Below, piece by piece: positions 42,081-51,201 of a stretch of 64,000 nt of DNA. Under the pieces are notes generated by a model, which did no database searches, had not been told where the DNA came from, and worked only from the letters and a program-made list of their open reading frames with translations. A program made the translations under genes and the position numbers. Source of the stretch: Meridianimarinicoccus marinus (GTDB taxonomy: Bacteria; Pseudomonadota; Alphaproteobacteria; Rhodobacterales; Rhodobacteraceae); NCBI RefSeq assembly GCF_040689105.1, contig NZ_JBFBVU010000001.1:124001-188000 (forward strand). Reading direction: 5' to 3'. Each line of letters opens with the position of its first letter. Position 1 is the first letter of the stretch.

Positions 42081-42919
42081 GCAAGAAAAACGCGCTGACC
42101 CGCATTGCCGCCGCGCTGGAGCGGATGAGCCCGCCGCCGGGGGCCGTGCCCAACCTGTCCGCCGAGGCCTTCGTCTGGCATGTGGCGCCGGACCGTCTGG
42201 TGCCGGTCGACAAGGTCGCCCGCGTGGCGCTGCCGCTGCTGCAGGGCATCGACCGGTCGCGCGACACGCTGCTGGCCAACACCCTGCAGTTTGCCCGTGG
42301 CCTGCCCGCCAACAACGCGCTGCTCTGGGGCGCGCGGGGGATGGGGAAATCCTCGCTGGTCAAGGCGGTCCATGCCGAGGTGCGGACCCGGGGCCATGAC
42401 CTGAAGATCGTCGAGGTCCAGCGCGAGGATCTGCCCAGCATCACGCGGCTGATGGCGATCCTGCGCGGCTCGGACGCGCGTTTCGTGCTGTTCTGCGATG
42501 ACCTGTCGTTCAGCCATGACGACGAGCATTACAAGAGCCTGAAAGCGGTGCTGGATGGCGGGATCGAGGGGCGGCCGTCCAACGTGGTGTTCTATGCCAC
42601 CTCGAACCGGCGGCACCTGATGCCGCGCGACATGATCGAGAACGAACGCTCGTCGGCAATCAATCCCAGCGAGGCGACCGAGGAAAAGGTGTCGCTGTCG
42701 GACCGTTTCGGCCTGTGGCTGGGGTTCCACCCGTGCAGTCAGGACGAATACCTGTCGATGATCCGGGGCTATTGCGATGCCTTCGGGATCGAAGTGTCCG
42801 ACGAAACGCTGCGCGCCGAGGCCATCGAATGGCAAGCGACGCGCGGCGCCCGTTCGGGCCGGGTGGCCTGGCAATTCGTCACCGATCTGGCGGGACGCAA
42901 GGGCGTGGCGCTCGCCTGA
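42077..42919 (+). CDS. DUF815-family AAA-like ATPase
   Basis: A 280-residue P-loop protein with Walker A WGARGMGKSSLVKA near residue 94, a Walker B-like VLFCDDLSF and sensor-type NVVFYATSNRRHLMP, then an Arg in MIENERSS. This pattern matches the DUF815 family of ATPases, whose biological role is not established. It is coupled to tatC. It is convergent with mntP; the stops are 15 bases apart. Confidence 0.88.
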   Translation: MSKKNALTRIAAALERMSPPPGAVPNLSAEAFVWHVAPDRLVPVDKVARVALPLLQGIDRSRDTLLANTLQFARGLPANNALLWGARGMGKSSLVKAVHAEVRTRGHDLKIVEVQREDLPSITRLMAILRGSDARFVLFCDDLSFSHDDEHYKSLKAVLDGGIEGRPSNVVFYATSNRRHLMPRDMIENERSSAINPSEATEEKVSLSDRFGLWLGFHPCSQDEYLSMIRGYCDAFGIEVSDETLRAEAIEWQATRGARSGRVAWQFVTDLAGRKGVALA

Positions 42920-42934
42920 ACTGGGGGCGACGGC

Positions 42935-43495
42935 TCAGGCCGCGCCCGTCAGATGCTGCCACAGGATCGTCGCGCCGATGGCAAACAGGGCGACCCCGCC
43001 CAGGGTTTCGGCGATGCGTCCGAAACGCGCGCCGATCAACCGGCCCAGCAGCACCCCCGTCGAACTCATCACCATGGTGGTCGCGCCGATCGCAAGGGCG
43101 ATCCAAAGGATGTTCACCTGCAGAAACGACAGCGAGACCCCGACCGCCATCGCGTCGATCGAGGTACCCATCGCGGTCACGACCGTGGCCCAGACCGACC
43201 GGTTTCGCGGGGTGTGTTCGGTGTCGCGCCAGGCTTGCAGTGCCATGTGCCCGCCGACTCCGGCCAGCAGGATGAAGGCGATCCAGTGATCGATCACAGC
43301 GATGTGCCGGGCCGCAGCCATGCCCGCCGCCCAGCCGATCAGCGGGGTGAGTGCCTCGACAACCCCAAAGATCACGCCGGTCCGCAGGGTCATGGCGAAA
43401 CTGGGACGCGGCCCGGATGTGCCCTGTCCCAGCGCGGCGACGAAAGCATCCATGGACATGGAGACGGCAAGCACGCCGATGGCAGTCGGGGACAT
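42935..43495 (-). CDS. mntP: Manganese efflux pump MntP
   Basis: A 186-residue membrane exporter of Mn(II) with six hydrophobic helices. Conserved acidic motifs are SMSMDAFVAALGQG near residue 12 and MGTSIDAMAVGVSLSFL, which repeat the SxDA core as in MntP. The start at the ATG at 43495 has GAGGAA seven bases upstream. Longer upstream frames would cross the riboswitch and are rejected. Expression is probably raised by manganese through the leader at 43541-43655. Confidence 0.95.
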   Translation of the reverse strand: MSPTAIGVLAVSMSMDAFVAALGQGTSGPRPSFAMTLRTGVIFGVVEALTPLIGWAAGMAAARHIAVIDHWIAFILLAGVGGHMALQAWRDTEHTPRNRSVWATVVTAMGTSIDAMAVGVSLSFLQVNILWIALAIGATTMVMSSTGVLLGRLIGARFGRIAETLGGVALFAIGATILWQHLTGAA

Positions 43496-43540
43496 GTGAC
43501 GGTTCCTCGGGGCTGATCCGGGCGTTGGATGGACTCCGCC

Positions 43541-43655
43541 CGCAGAGCCATTACGCCACGGTCTCGCGAAATCCCATGGACCAGACGCGCCACGCAGAAT
43601 CCCTGCGAGCATGTTGACGCGCCTCCGCCGTTGTGGCGGACGCTACTCCCCGATG
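43541..43655 (-). ncRNA. yybP-ykoY manganese riboswitch in the mntP leader
   Basis: On the minus strand the leader begins with GGGGAGTAGC, the most conserved loop of the yybP-ykoY family. A stem TCCGCC/GGCGGA follows, then GCGTCAACAT, a CGCAG/CTGCG hairpin, GTGGCGC, and later the conserved GCGAGACC and GTGGC elements. Order and spacing match the Mn(II)-sensing aptamer known to control mntP in E. coli. The remaining 45 bases to the mntP start hold the expression platform with the ribosome site. Confidence 0.88.
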
Positions 43656-43660
43656 CCGGA

Positions 43661-43689
43661 CGTATCGCGCGGGAATCGGAAAATGTCAA
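43661..43689 (-). promoter_or_regulatory. Promoter of the mntP riboswitch transcript
   Basis: A perfect -35 box TTGACA (43684-43689) is followed by a 17-base spacer and GATACG (43661-43666), a partial -10 match. The expected start would be near 43653-43655, right at the first conserved riboswitch bases, which supports both calls. Upstream DNA to 43720 is AT-rich. Confidence 0.6.
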
Positions 43690-43787
43690 GCATTAACAAT
43701 AGTTTAGAATGAAACGCATTCGCAGTCGCGAGAGTTTGCGGGCACGGCGGGTCTCAGGCGCGGTACCCCGCCGGGCGGTGTCGGGGG

Positions 43788-44936
43788 TCAGTTGGACAGA
43801 TACGGTACCGGATCGACGCTTTCAAAACCCTTGCGGACCTCGAAATGCAGGAACGGAGTTTCGCCGTCGCGGACCTTGGCGATCTTCTGGCCGCGGGTCA
43901 CGCGGGTGCCCTTTTCCACCACGATGTCATCGACATTGGCATAGACCGTCAGCAGGTTGCTGTCGTGGCGCAGCACCAGGATCGGCACCTCGTCGGTGTC
44001 GCGGGTGATGGCGGCGACGGTGCCCGCGTCGGCGGCCCGCACCGAGGCGCCGGCGGCGGTTCCGAAATCCAGCCCTTCGTTCTTGCCCGGTGCATAGCCC
44101 CGGATGATCCGGCCGGTCACCGGTTGCAGAAGCGCTGCGGTGTCCGAGGCCGAGGTCTGCTGCTGGGCTGCCGGGGCCGGGGTGCTGTCCACACTGCTGG
44201 TGGCAATCGTCCCGCTGGCCACCGGGGCCAGGTCCTTCTCGGGTTGCGGGGTCGCGGCACTGGGCGGCACCGGGGTCGGGCTGCCGCTGCCGGGGGTGGC
44301 CACCGCATTGGCCTCGGGCTGCGGCGCCGGGCCGGTGGCGGGCGGGATCAGCAGGATCTGCCCGACGCGCACCGTCATATTGGAATCCAGCCCGTTCCAG
44401 TTCGACAGCGCCTGCGCCGACACGTTGTAGCTGCGGGCGATCGAGAAGGCGGTTTCGCCGGTGACCACCGTATGGCGGCGCGGTTCCGGCCCGGCGGCGG
44501 TGATCGAGGAGCTTTGAGCGGCGGGCTTGCCCTCGGCCCGGTCCAGTGCGGAACCGGCCAGCGTGGCCACATCGACGCTGCCCGAGGCGCTTTCGGGAAC
44601 ACGGCTGGTCAGGATCACGATCTCGCCCGGATCCAGTTCGGCATCCTCGGGCAGGCCGTTCTTGCGCGCCAGCGCGGTGGCATCCAGTCCCAACCGCTGG
44701 GCGATTGTCCTGACGGTGTCGCCATTGCGGGCCACGGCCACCTGATAGCCGGGATAGGAAATCACGCCGCGGGCATCGGGCGCCGGGCGTGGGGCGGTGG
44801 GCGTCGTCGCCGATCCGTTGTTCAGAACATCGCCGGCGCCGGGCACCGACAGGGTGCTGCAGGCGCCAAGACCTGTGCACAGCAGCAGCGTGGCGGTCAG
44901 TCGGGTGAAGTGTCGGGCCGTGGTGACCTTGATCAT
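43788..44936 (-). CDS. NlpD-like LysM/LytM lipoprotein (degenerate M23 domain)
   Basis: A 382-residue envelope lipoprotein. The signal ends in the lipobox LGAC near residue 26. A first LysM-like region is YQVAVARNGDTVRTIAQRLG and a second is HTVVTGETAFSIARSYN; a Pro/Ala linker follows and then a LytM/M23 domain from about residue 275. The metal ligands are incomplete: NEGLDFG has Asn where active enzymes have His, and LHFEVR keeps only one His of HxH. This points to an amidase activator like NlpD/EnvC rather than a protease. It lies after pcm and surE, the same order as surE-pcm-nlpD in other proteobacteria. Confidence 0.85.
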   Translation of the reverse strand: MIKVTTARHFTRLTATLLLCTGLGACSTLSVPGAGDVLNNGSATTPTAPRPAPDARGVISYPGYQVAVARNGDTVRTIAQRLGLDATALARKNGLPEDAELDPGEIVILTSRVPESASGSVDVATLAGSALDRAEGKPAAQSSSITAAGPEPRRHTVVTGETAFSIARSYNVSAQALSNWNGLDSNMTVRVGQILLIPPATGPAPQPEANAVATPGSGSPTPVPPSAATPQPEKDLAPVASGTIATSSVDSTPAPAAQQQTSASDTAALLQPVTGRIIRGYAPGKNEGLDFGTAAGASVRAADAGTVAAITRDTDEVPILVLRHDSNLLTVYANVDDIVVEKGTRVTRGQKIAKVRDGETPFLHFEVRKGFESVDPVPYLSN

Positions 44937-44978
44937 GCTCGTATCCTCTGGAACCGCCCCGTTCTGGTGCGGGCGCGT

Positions 44979-45620
44979 TCAGTCTTCCCCAAGTCCTTCG
45001 ACCAGCGGCACAAAGCGCACCGGGCCAAGTTCGTCATACTCAAGACCCTCGGGGGTGCGGGTGACCTTGATCAGCGTCTGCACCGCGTCGGACTGCCCCA
45101 CGGGCACCACCATGATACCGCCCTCGCGCAATTGCGCCAAGAGCGGGCCGGGCGGATCCTCGGCGGCGGCTGTCACCAGGATGCGGTCGAAGGGTGCTTG
45201 CGCGGGCAAGCCATGCGATCCATCGCCAAGGAACACCGTGATGTTGGCCAGATCCAGGTCGCGAAACCGGGCCTTGGCGGCCTCGGCCAGGTGGCGATGC
45301 CGCTCGACCGAATAGACCCGCCGCGCCAGACGCGCCAGCACGGCGGCCTGATAGCCCGAGCCTGTGCCGATCTCCAGCACCGTGTCGCGTGGCCCCACCT
45401 TCAGAGCCTGGGTCATGATCGCCACCACCGAAGGCTGCGAGATCGTCTGCCCGCAGGGGATCGGCAGCGGCATGTCCTCATAGGCGCGATGGGCAAAGGT
45501 GCCGCGCAGGAAGACCGAGCGGTCGGTGCGCTCCATCGCGGTCAGCACGCGCGGATCGGTCACCCCCTTGCTGCGCAGGGTGTAGATGAATTGCAGGATG
45601 CGCTCGTCCGCGCCGGTCAT
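44979..45620 (-). CDS. pcm: Protein-L-isoaspartate O-methyltransferase
   Basis: A 213-residue SAM-dependent repair enzyme that methylates isoaspartyl residues in aged proteins. LEIGTGSGYQAAVLARLA is the SAM motif, and QTISQPSVVAIMTQAL and VTAAAEDPPGPLLAQL are further family motifs. The start overlaps the surE stop by four bases, as expected for this conserved gene pair. Confidence 0.95.
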   Translation of the reverse strand: MTGADERILQFIYTLRSKGVTDPRVLTAMERTDRSVFLRGTFAHRAYEDMPLPIPCGQTISQPSVVAIMTQALKVGPRDTVLEIGTGSGYQAAVLARLARRVYSVERHRHLAEAAKARFRDLDLANITVFLGDGSHGLPAQAPFDRILVTAAAEDPPGPLLAQLREGGIMVVPVGQSDAVQTLIKVTRTPEGLEYDELGPVRFVPLVEGLGED

Positions 45621-46402
45621 TCCAGTCGATCCCTCAATACGCCCAGCGTGTCATGGGCGGTCAGATCGGCGCGCAGCGGCGTGACCGAGATATGGCCGGC
45701 CATATTGGCCGATACATCTGTGCCTGCGCCGGTTTCAACCGCCTGGGCACCGCCCTTGGCCCAGAGGAACCGGCGGCCCGAGGGCGCCTGATGCGGCTCG
45801 ACCGAGAACCTTGTGTCGGGGCGGAAACCCTGTGCGCTGACCTTCAGACCCTTGACCCCGGCGGCGGGCAAGGGCGGGAAGTTGACGTTGTAGAACAACC
45901 GGTAGGCGGCGTCGTCCCACAGGCCGTTGTCCAGCAGCGCCCGCACGGTGGCGGCGCCATGCTGTGCGGAGGCATCGAACGGATCGTCCAGGTCCGCGTT
46001 TCCGGGGCCATAGAATTGCGACAGGGCGACGGCGGGCAACCCTTGCAGGGCCGCTTCCATGGCGGCGCCGATGGTGCCGGAATACAGCACATTCTCGCCC
46101 GCGTTGTTGCCCCGGTTCACGCCCGACAGCACCAGCTCCGGCCCGGCCCCGGCCATCACGTCGTAGATGCCCGCCAGCACGCAATCGGCGGGCGAGCCTT
46201 CGGCGGCGAACCGGCGCGGCCCCATCTGCGCGATCATCGTGGGATGGGTGTAGGAAATCTTGTGCCCGACCCCGGACTGTTCGAAGGCCGGCGCCACCAC
46301 CCAGACCTCGCCCTGCGGTCCGGCGATTTCGGCGGCAATGGCTTCCAGCACTTGCAGGCCGGGGGCGTTGATGCCGTCATCATTTGTGACAAGGATACGC
46401 AT
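45617..46402 (-). CDS. surE: 5'/3'-nucleotidase SurE
   Basis: A 261-residue metal-dependent nucleoside monophosphatase. The N-terminal MRILVTNDDGINAPGL supplies the metal-binding Asp pair, and VLSGVNRGNNAGENVLYSGTIGAAME is the second family signature with metal-binding Asn. It starts the surE-pcm-nlpD-like unit and is preceded by a 123-base gap to the SDR gene. Confidence 0.95.
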   Translation of the reverse strand: MRILVTNDDGINAPGLQVLEAIAAEIAGPQGEVWVVAPAFEQSGVGHKISYTHPTMIAQMGPRRFAAEGSPADCVLAGIYDVMAGAGPELVLSGVNRGNNAGENVLYSGTIGAAMEAALQGLPAVALSQFYGPGNADLDDPFDASAQHGAATVRALLDNGLWDDAAYRLFYNVNFPPLPAAGVKGLKVSAQGFRPDTRFSVEPHQAPSGRRFLWAKGGAQAVETGAGTDVSANMAGHISVTPLRADLTAHDTLGVLRDRLE

Positions 46403-46525
46403 GCAGAGACTCCAGGAACCGGGCGCGTCGGGACACGCACCCTGTGCTTAGGGGATGGCCGCTGCCGGGTAAAGCCGCCTCGCGCCCGGGCCGGTCCGGC
46501 CGGGCGCAGGCGTGGTCACGCGGCC

Positions 46526-47179
46526 TCAGATTTCAGCCAGAATATCCATCGCTGCCTGCGCGGGCGGCGTCAGCCCGGCACGATCCTCGCCGGGGAAAAA
46601 CCGAGCGCGGGTCGCGGTGGCCAGCGGTGGCGGCGTCAGGATGCACACATGCGGGCCGGTCTTCGGGGTCTCGGCAGCCCAGGACTGCGCCAGCGCCATC
46701 TGCGCGGCCTTGGTGGCGCCGTAAGCTCCGAAAAACTTCTGCCCGGCGCGCGGATCGTCGAAGAACAGCGCCTTGCCGGTCTCGCCCAGAAGCGGGCTGA
46801 CATAGCAGATCAGGCGGCGGGTGGCATCGACATTGACGGCGAGACTGCGATCCCAGTCCTTGGTGGTGATGAAATGCGCCGGGCTCAGCGGTGCGGCGTG
46901 CAGGGCGGTGTGCACCCAGATGTCCAGCCCGCCCCAGCGGTCGTGGATGGACCGGCACAGATGCTGCATGGCGCCGTCATTGGTCACATCCAGCGGCGCC
47001 AGGGTCGCGGCGCCCCCTGCATCCTTGATCTTGTCGTCCAGCTCTTCCAGCCCGCCCACGGTGCGGGCCACGGCGATGACGTGATGACCGCGCTTGGCCA
47101 GTTCCAGGGCAAGGGCGGCGCCCAGCCCCCGCGAGGCGCCGGTGACCAGCACCGGCTTGAGATCACTGTGGTGTTCCAT
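46526..47179 (-). CDS. SDR-family oxidoreductase
   Basis: About 217 residues with the NAD(P)-binding TGASRGLGAALALELA at the N-terminus and the catalytic YGATKAA (Tyr-x3-Lys) pair. Other SDR features such as LAVNVDATRRL fit the family. No substrate is indicated. The start was placed at 47179 (MEHHSDLK); an ATG three codons upstream (47188) is equally possible. It lies between purF and surE on the same strand and is separated from purF by the structured repeat. Confidence 0.82.
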   Translation of the reverse strand: MEHHSDLKPVLVTGASRGLGAALALELAKRGHHVIAVARTVGGLEELDDKIKDAGGAATLAPLDVTNDGAMQHLCRSIHDRWGGLDIWVHTALHAAPLSPAHFITTKDWDRSLAVNVDATRRLICYVSPLLGETGKALFFDDPRAGQKFFGAYGATKAAQMALAQSWAAETPKTGPHVCILTPPPLATATRARFFPGEDRAGLTPPAQAAMDILAEI

Positions 47180-47244
47180 GCCCCCCATTTGCCCCCGCCG
47201 CCGGGCAAGCGCAAGACCAACCACATGTCGCAGCCCGCCGAAGC

Positions 47245-47490
47245 CCGGGTCAAGGCGCGCCGCAGGCGCCCGATCGAAGATCGGCCTGGCCTTGAGGCGG
47301 GCGCAGGGGGACGATCCTCGGGCAGGCTCTGCAGGGGCACATGGGCCCCTCAGAGCCTCTCAGCGGAAGTATCCGACGTCGACATCCCCGCGCATCGCGT
47401 GCTGTGAGGAACCGACCGCGCGGCGCAGCCGCGCCCGGCCCAACCGGCGGAGATGCCTTGCATCGACAAAGGGCGGGAGCCCCCCCTTCG
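47245..47490 (+). repeat. Structured intergenic element, copy 2 (plus orientation)
   Basis: A 246-base element between the SDR and purF genes, homologous to 40122-40369. On the plus strand: identical 28-base block (47245-47272), outer stem TCAAGGC/GCCTTGA enclosing GCGCC-GCA-GGCGC and CCGATC-GAA-GATCGG; a hairpin AGGCTCTG/CAGAGCCT before GCCTCTCAGC (47355-47364); the 34-base block (47416-47449) with GCGCGGC-GCA-GCCGCGC; GATGC-CTT-GCATC (47452-47464); and the last block (47470-47490). In copy 1 the hairpins at these positions have other stem sequences but pair equally well. It ends 22 bases from the purF stop and fills most of a 333-base gap. Confidence 0.75.
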
Positions 47491-47512
47491 CCGTTTGCGC
47501 AACCGTTCGGGA

Positions 47513-49033
47513 CTACTCGGCGGCCTTCAGTTCAAAGCCCTTGGCGATCATGTCCGCCGGGCGGACCGGGTAGTCGCCCGAGAAACAGGCGTCGCAATAC
47601 TGCGGGCAGGCGTTGTCGCGGCCCGTAGCCTCGCCGACGGCGCGATAAAGCCCGTCCAGCGAGATGAACTTCAGGCTGTCCACCTGCAGGTGCTGGGTCA
47701 TTTCCTCTTCGCTCATGGTCGCCGCCAGCAGCTTTTCGCGCTGCGGCGTGTCCACGCCGTAGAAACAGGGCCATGCGGTGGGCGGCGAGGCGATGCGGAA
47801 ATGCACCTCGGCGGCGCCGGCATCCAGGATCATTTCCTTGATCTTGCGCGAGGTCGTGCCGCGCACCACCGAATCATCGACCAGGATCACCCGCTTGCCC
47901 GCGATCAGGGCGCGGTTGACGTTCAGCTTCAGACGCACCCCCATGTTGCGGATCTGTTCGGTCGGTTCGATGAAGGTGCGGCCCATGTACTGGTTGCGGA
48001 TGATCCCCATGGCGAAGGGGATGCCGCTTTCCTGGCTGTAGCCGATGGCCGCCGGCGTGCCGCTGTCGGGCACCGCGCAGACCAGATCGGCATCGACCGG
48101 GTTTTCGCGGGCCAGTTCCACGCCGATCTGGCGGCGGGTCTCATAGACCGACTGGCCGCCGATGATCGAATCGGGACGCGAGAAATAGACGTGTTCGAAG
48201 ACACAGAACTTCGACGGGCGTTTGCGGAACGGGAAATGGCTTTCCACCCCGTCCTCGGCGGTGATGACCACCATCTCGCCGGGGGCAATCTCGCGCACCA
48301 GTTCAGCGCCGATGATGTCCAGCGCGCAGGTTTCCGATGACAGCACCCAGCCATCACCGACCTTGCCCAGCACCAAGGGCCGCACGCCCATGGGATCGCG
48401 CACACCGATCAGCTTGGTGCGGGTCATCGCCACGACCGAGAACGCGCCTTCGACCCGGCGCAGGGCATCTTCCATGCGTTCGGGGATGTTGCGCTGCAGC
48501 GAGCGCGCCATCAGGTGGATGATGCATTCGCTGTCCGACGACGACTGGAAGATCGAACCGCGCTCGATCAACTCCTTGCGCAGGGCATCGGCGTTGGTGA
48601 TGTTGCCGTTATGGGCAATCGCCGCGCCGCCCATGGAAAATTCGCCGAAGAACGGCTGCACGTCGCGGATCGCCGCGCCCTTGGAACCCGCCGTCGAATA
48701 GCGCACATGGCCGATGGCCAGCGGCCCCGGCAGGGTTTCCATCAGCGAGGCCTTGGTGAAATTGTCGCGCACATAGCCGAAGCGGCGGGCGCTGTTGAAG
48801 CCCTCTACCGGGTGATGGCAGACGATGCCGCCGGCTTCCTGTCCGCGATGCTGCAGGGCGTGCAGCCCCAGCGCCACGAAATTCGCCGCGTCGGCCAGAC
48901 CGACCACGCCGAACACACCGCATTCTTCCCGCAGCTTGTCGTCATCGACCGGGTCGAACGGGTGGGCAGGAAAGTCGATATCACGGGACGCGGGCAGATG
49001 CCCTTCGGTCCCGGTCGAGGGTTCGTCACGCAT
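47513..49033 (-). CDS. purF: Amidophosphoribosyltransferase
   Basis: First committed enzyme of purine synthesis (506 residues), making phosphoribosylamine from PRPP and glutamine. The mature N-terminal catalytic Cys is Cys38 in EECGVFGVVG after a propeptide of about 37 residues, as in B. subtilis-type PurF. The PRPP-binding motif is VILVDDSVVRGTTS near residue 370. C-terminal Cys residues in CPQYCDACFSG fit the 4Fe-4S cluster type. Start MRDEPST at 49033. It sits in the radA-cvpA-purF block. Confidence 0.96.
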   Translation of the reverse strand: MRDEPSTGTEGHLPASRDIDFPAHPFDPVDDDKLREECGVFGVVGLADAANFVALGLHALQHRGQEAGGIVCHHPVEGFNSARRFGYVRDNFTKASLMETLPGPLAIGHVRYSTAGSKGAAIRDVQPFFGEFSMGGAAIAHNGNITNADALRKELIERGSIFQSSSDSECIIHLMARSLQRNIPERMEDALRRVEGAFSVVAMTRTKLIGVRDPMGVRPLVLGKVGDGWVLSSETCALDIIGAELVREIAPGEMVVITAEDGVESHFPFRKRPSKFCVFEHVYFSRPDSIIGGQSVYETRRQIGVELARENPVDADLVCAVPDSGTPAAIGYSQESGIPFAMGIIRNQYMGRTFIEPTEQIRNMGVRLKLNVNRALIAGKRVILVDDSVVRGTTSRKIKEMILDAGAAEVHFRIASPPTAWPCFYGVDTPQREKLLAATMSEEEMTQHLQVDSLKFISLDGLYRAVGEATGRDNACPQYCDACFSGDYPVRPADMIAKGFELKAAE

Positions 49034-49140
49034 CTCGGCGCTGGCTCCGATTCCGTTGAACAATGGGCGTCGTTTAAACCGATTGCTGCCGGGTGTCACG
49101 AAAGGATCACAGAGTTGACCGTTCGCAAGATGCCCGAATA

Positions 49141-49701
49141 TCACGCATCCACGCCGCAGCTTCCCACAAGCTGTTCATAGCGCATCAGAATCCAGCCCGG
49201 CGCGTCCTCGGGAATCATTCCGTCCACGTCCTCGCGCATGCCCGAAAAGACCCGCGCGGTGCGGCTGTCGTCGACCATGGGGATTTCCTGCGCGACGACC
49301 ACGCGGTCGTAGACCACAAGGGCCACCGCCACCAGAAGGATGCCGCGCAGGGCGCCGAAGACAAACCCCGCCGCCTGGTCCAGCCCGCCCAGGGCCGAAC
49401 GCTGGACGACGGTGGAAAACAGCGGCGTGAACAGCGACACAACCACCAGAGCCAGGGCGAAGACCGCGGCGAAGGCGGCGATGATCGACAGTTCGCACGA
49501 GCTGCGCAGGAAGTCTCCCACATAGGGGATTTCCTTGATCAGCGGTTCGGCCTGCCCGGCGAACAGGAAGGCCACGATCGCGGCGGCAACCCAACCGGCG
49601 ATCGCCATGGCTTCGCGCACGAAGCCGCGGGAATAGGCCAGAATGGCAGAGACGATGATAACGGCGGCCACGACCCCGTCGACAATGGTGAACCCGTCCA
49701 T
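49141..49701 (-). CDS. cvpA: CvpA-family membrane protein
   Basis: A 186-residue protein with four hydrophobic helices (about 5-21, 31-47, 72-92 and 112-130). The family GFVREAMAIAGW segment near residue 26 and ALGGLDQAAGFVFGALRG are typical of CvpA, known from colicin V production and bile tolerance studies. It precedes purF, a conserved link. The molecular function is not settled. Confidence 0.9.
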   Translation of the reverse strand: MDGFTIVDGVVAAVIIVSAILAYSRGFVREAMAIAGWVAAAIVAFLFAGQAEPLIKEIPYVGDFLRSSCELSIIAAFAAVFALALVVVSLFTPLFSTVVQRSALGGLDQAAGFVFGALRGILLVAVALVVYDRVVVAQEIPMVDDSRTARVFSGMREDVDGMIPEDAPGWILMRYEQLVGSCGVDA

Positions 49702-49721
49702 ACCGTTACTCCCTCTTGCCG

Positions 49722-51083
<1,362 letters not shown>

Positions 51084-51201
51084 GAACAGGGTTTGGCCCA
51101 GTCCCGCGCCCGCGTCCAGAGCGAAGGATGGCCGAGGCGCACAGGGTGACGGGGCCGGGCGAATGTGCAAGGCTGGCCACAGACAAACCGGAGGCAAGAG
51201 A

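Noticed and set aside
43496..43612. Longer start for mntP
   Set aside because: It would translate through the riboswitch aptamer; the ATG at 43495 has a good ribosome site.
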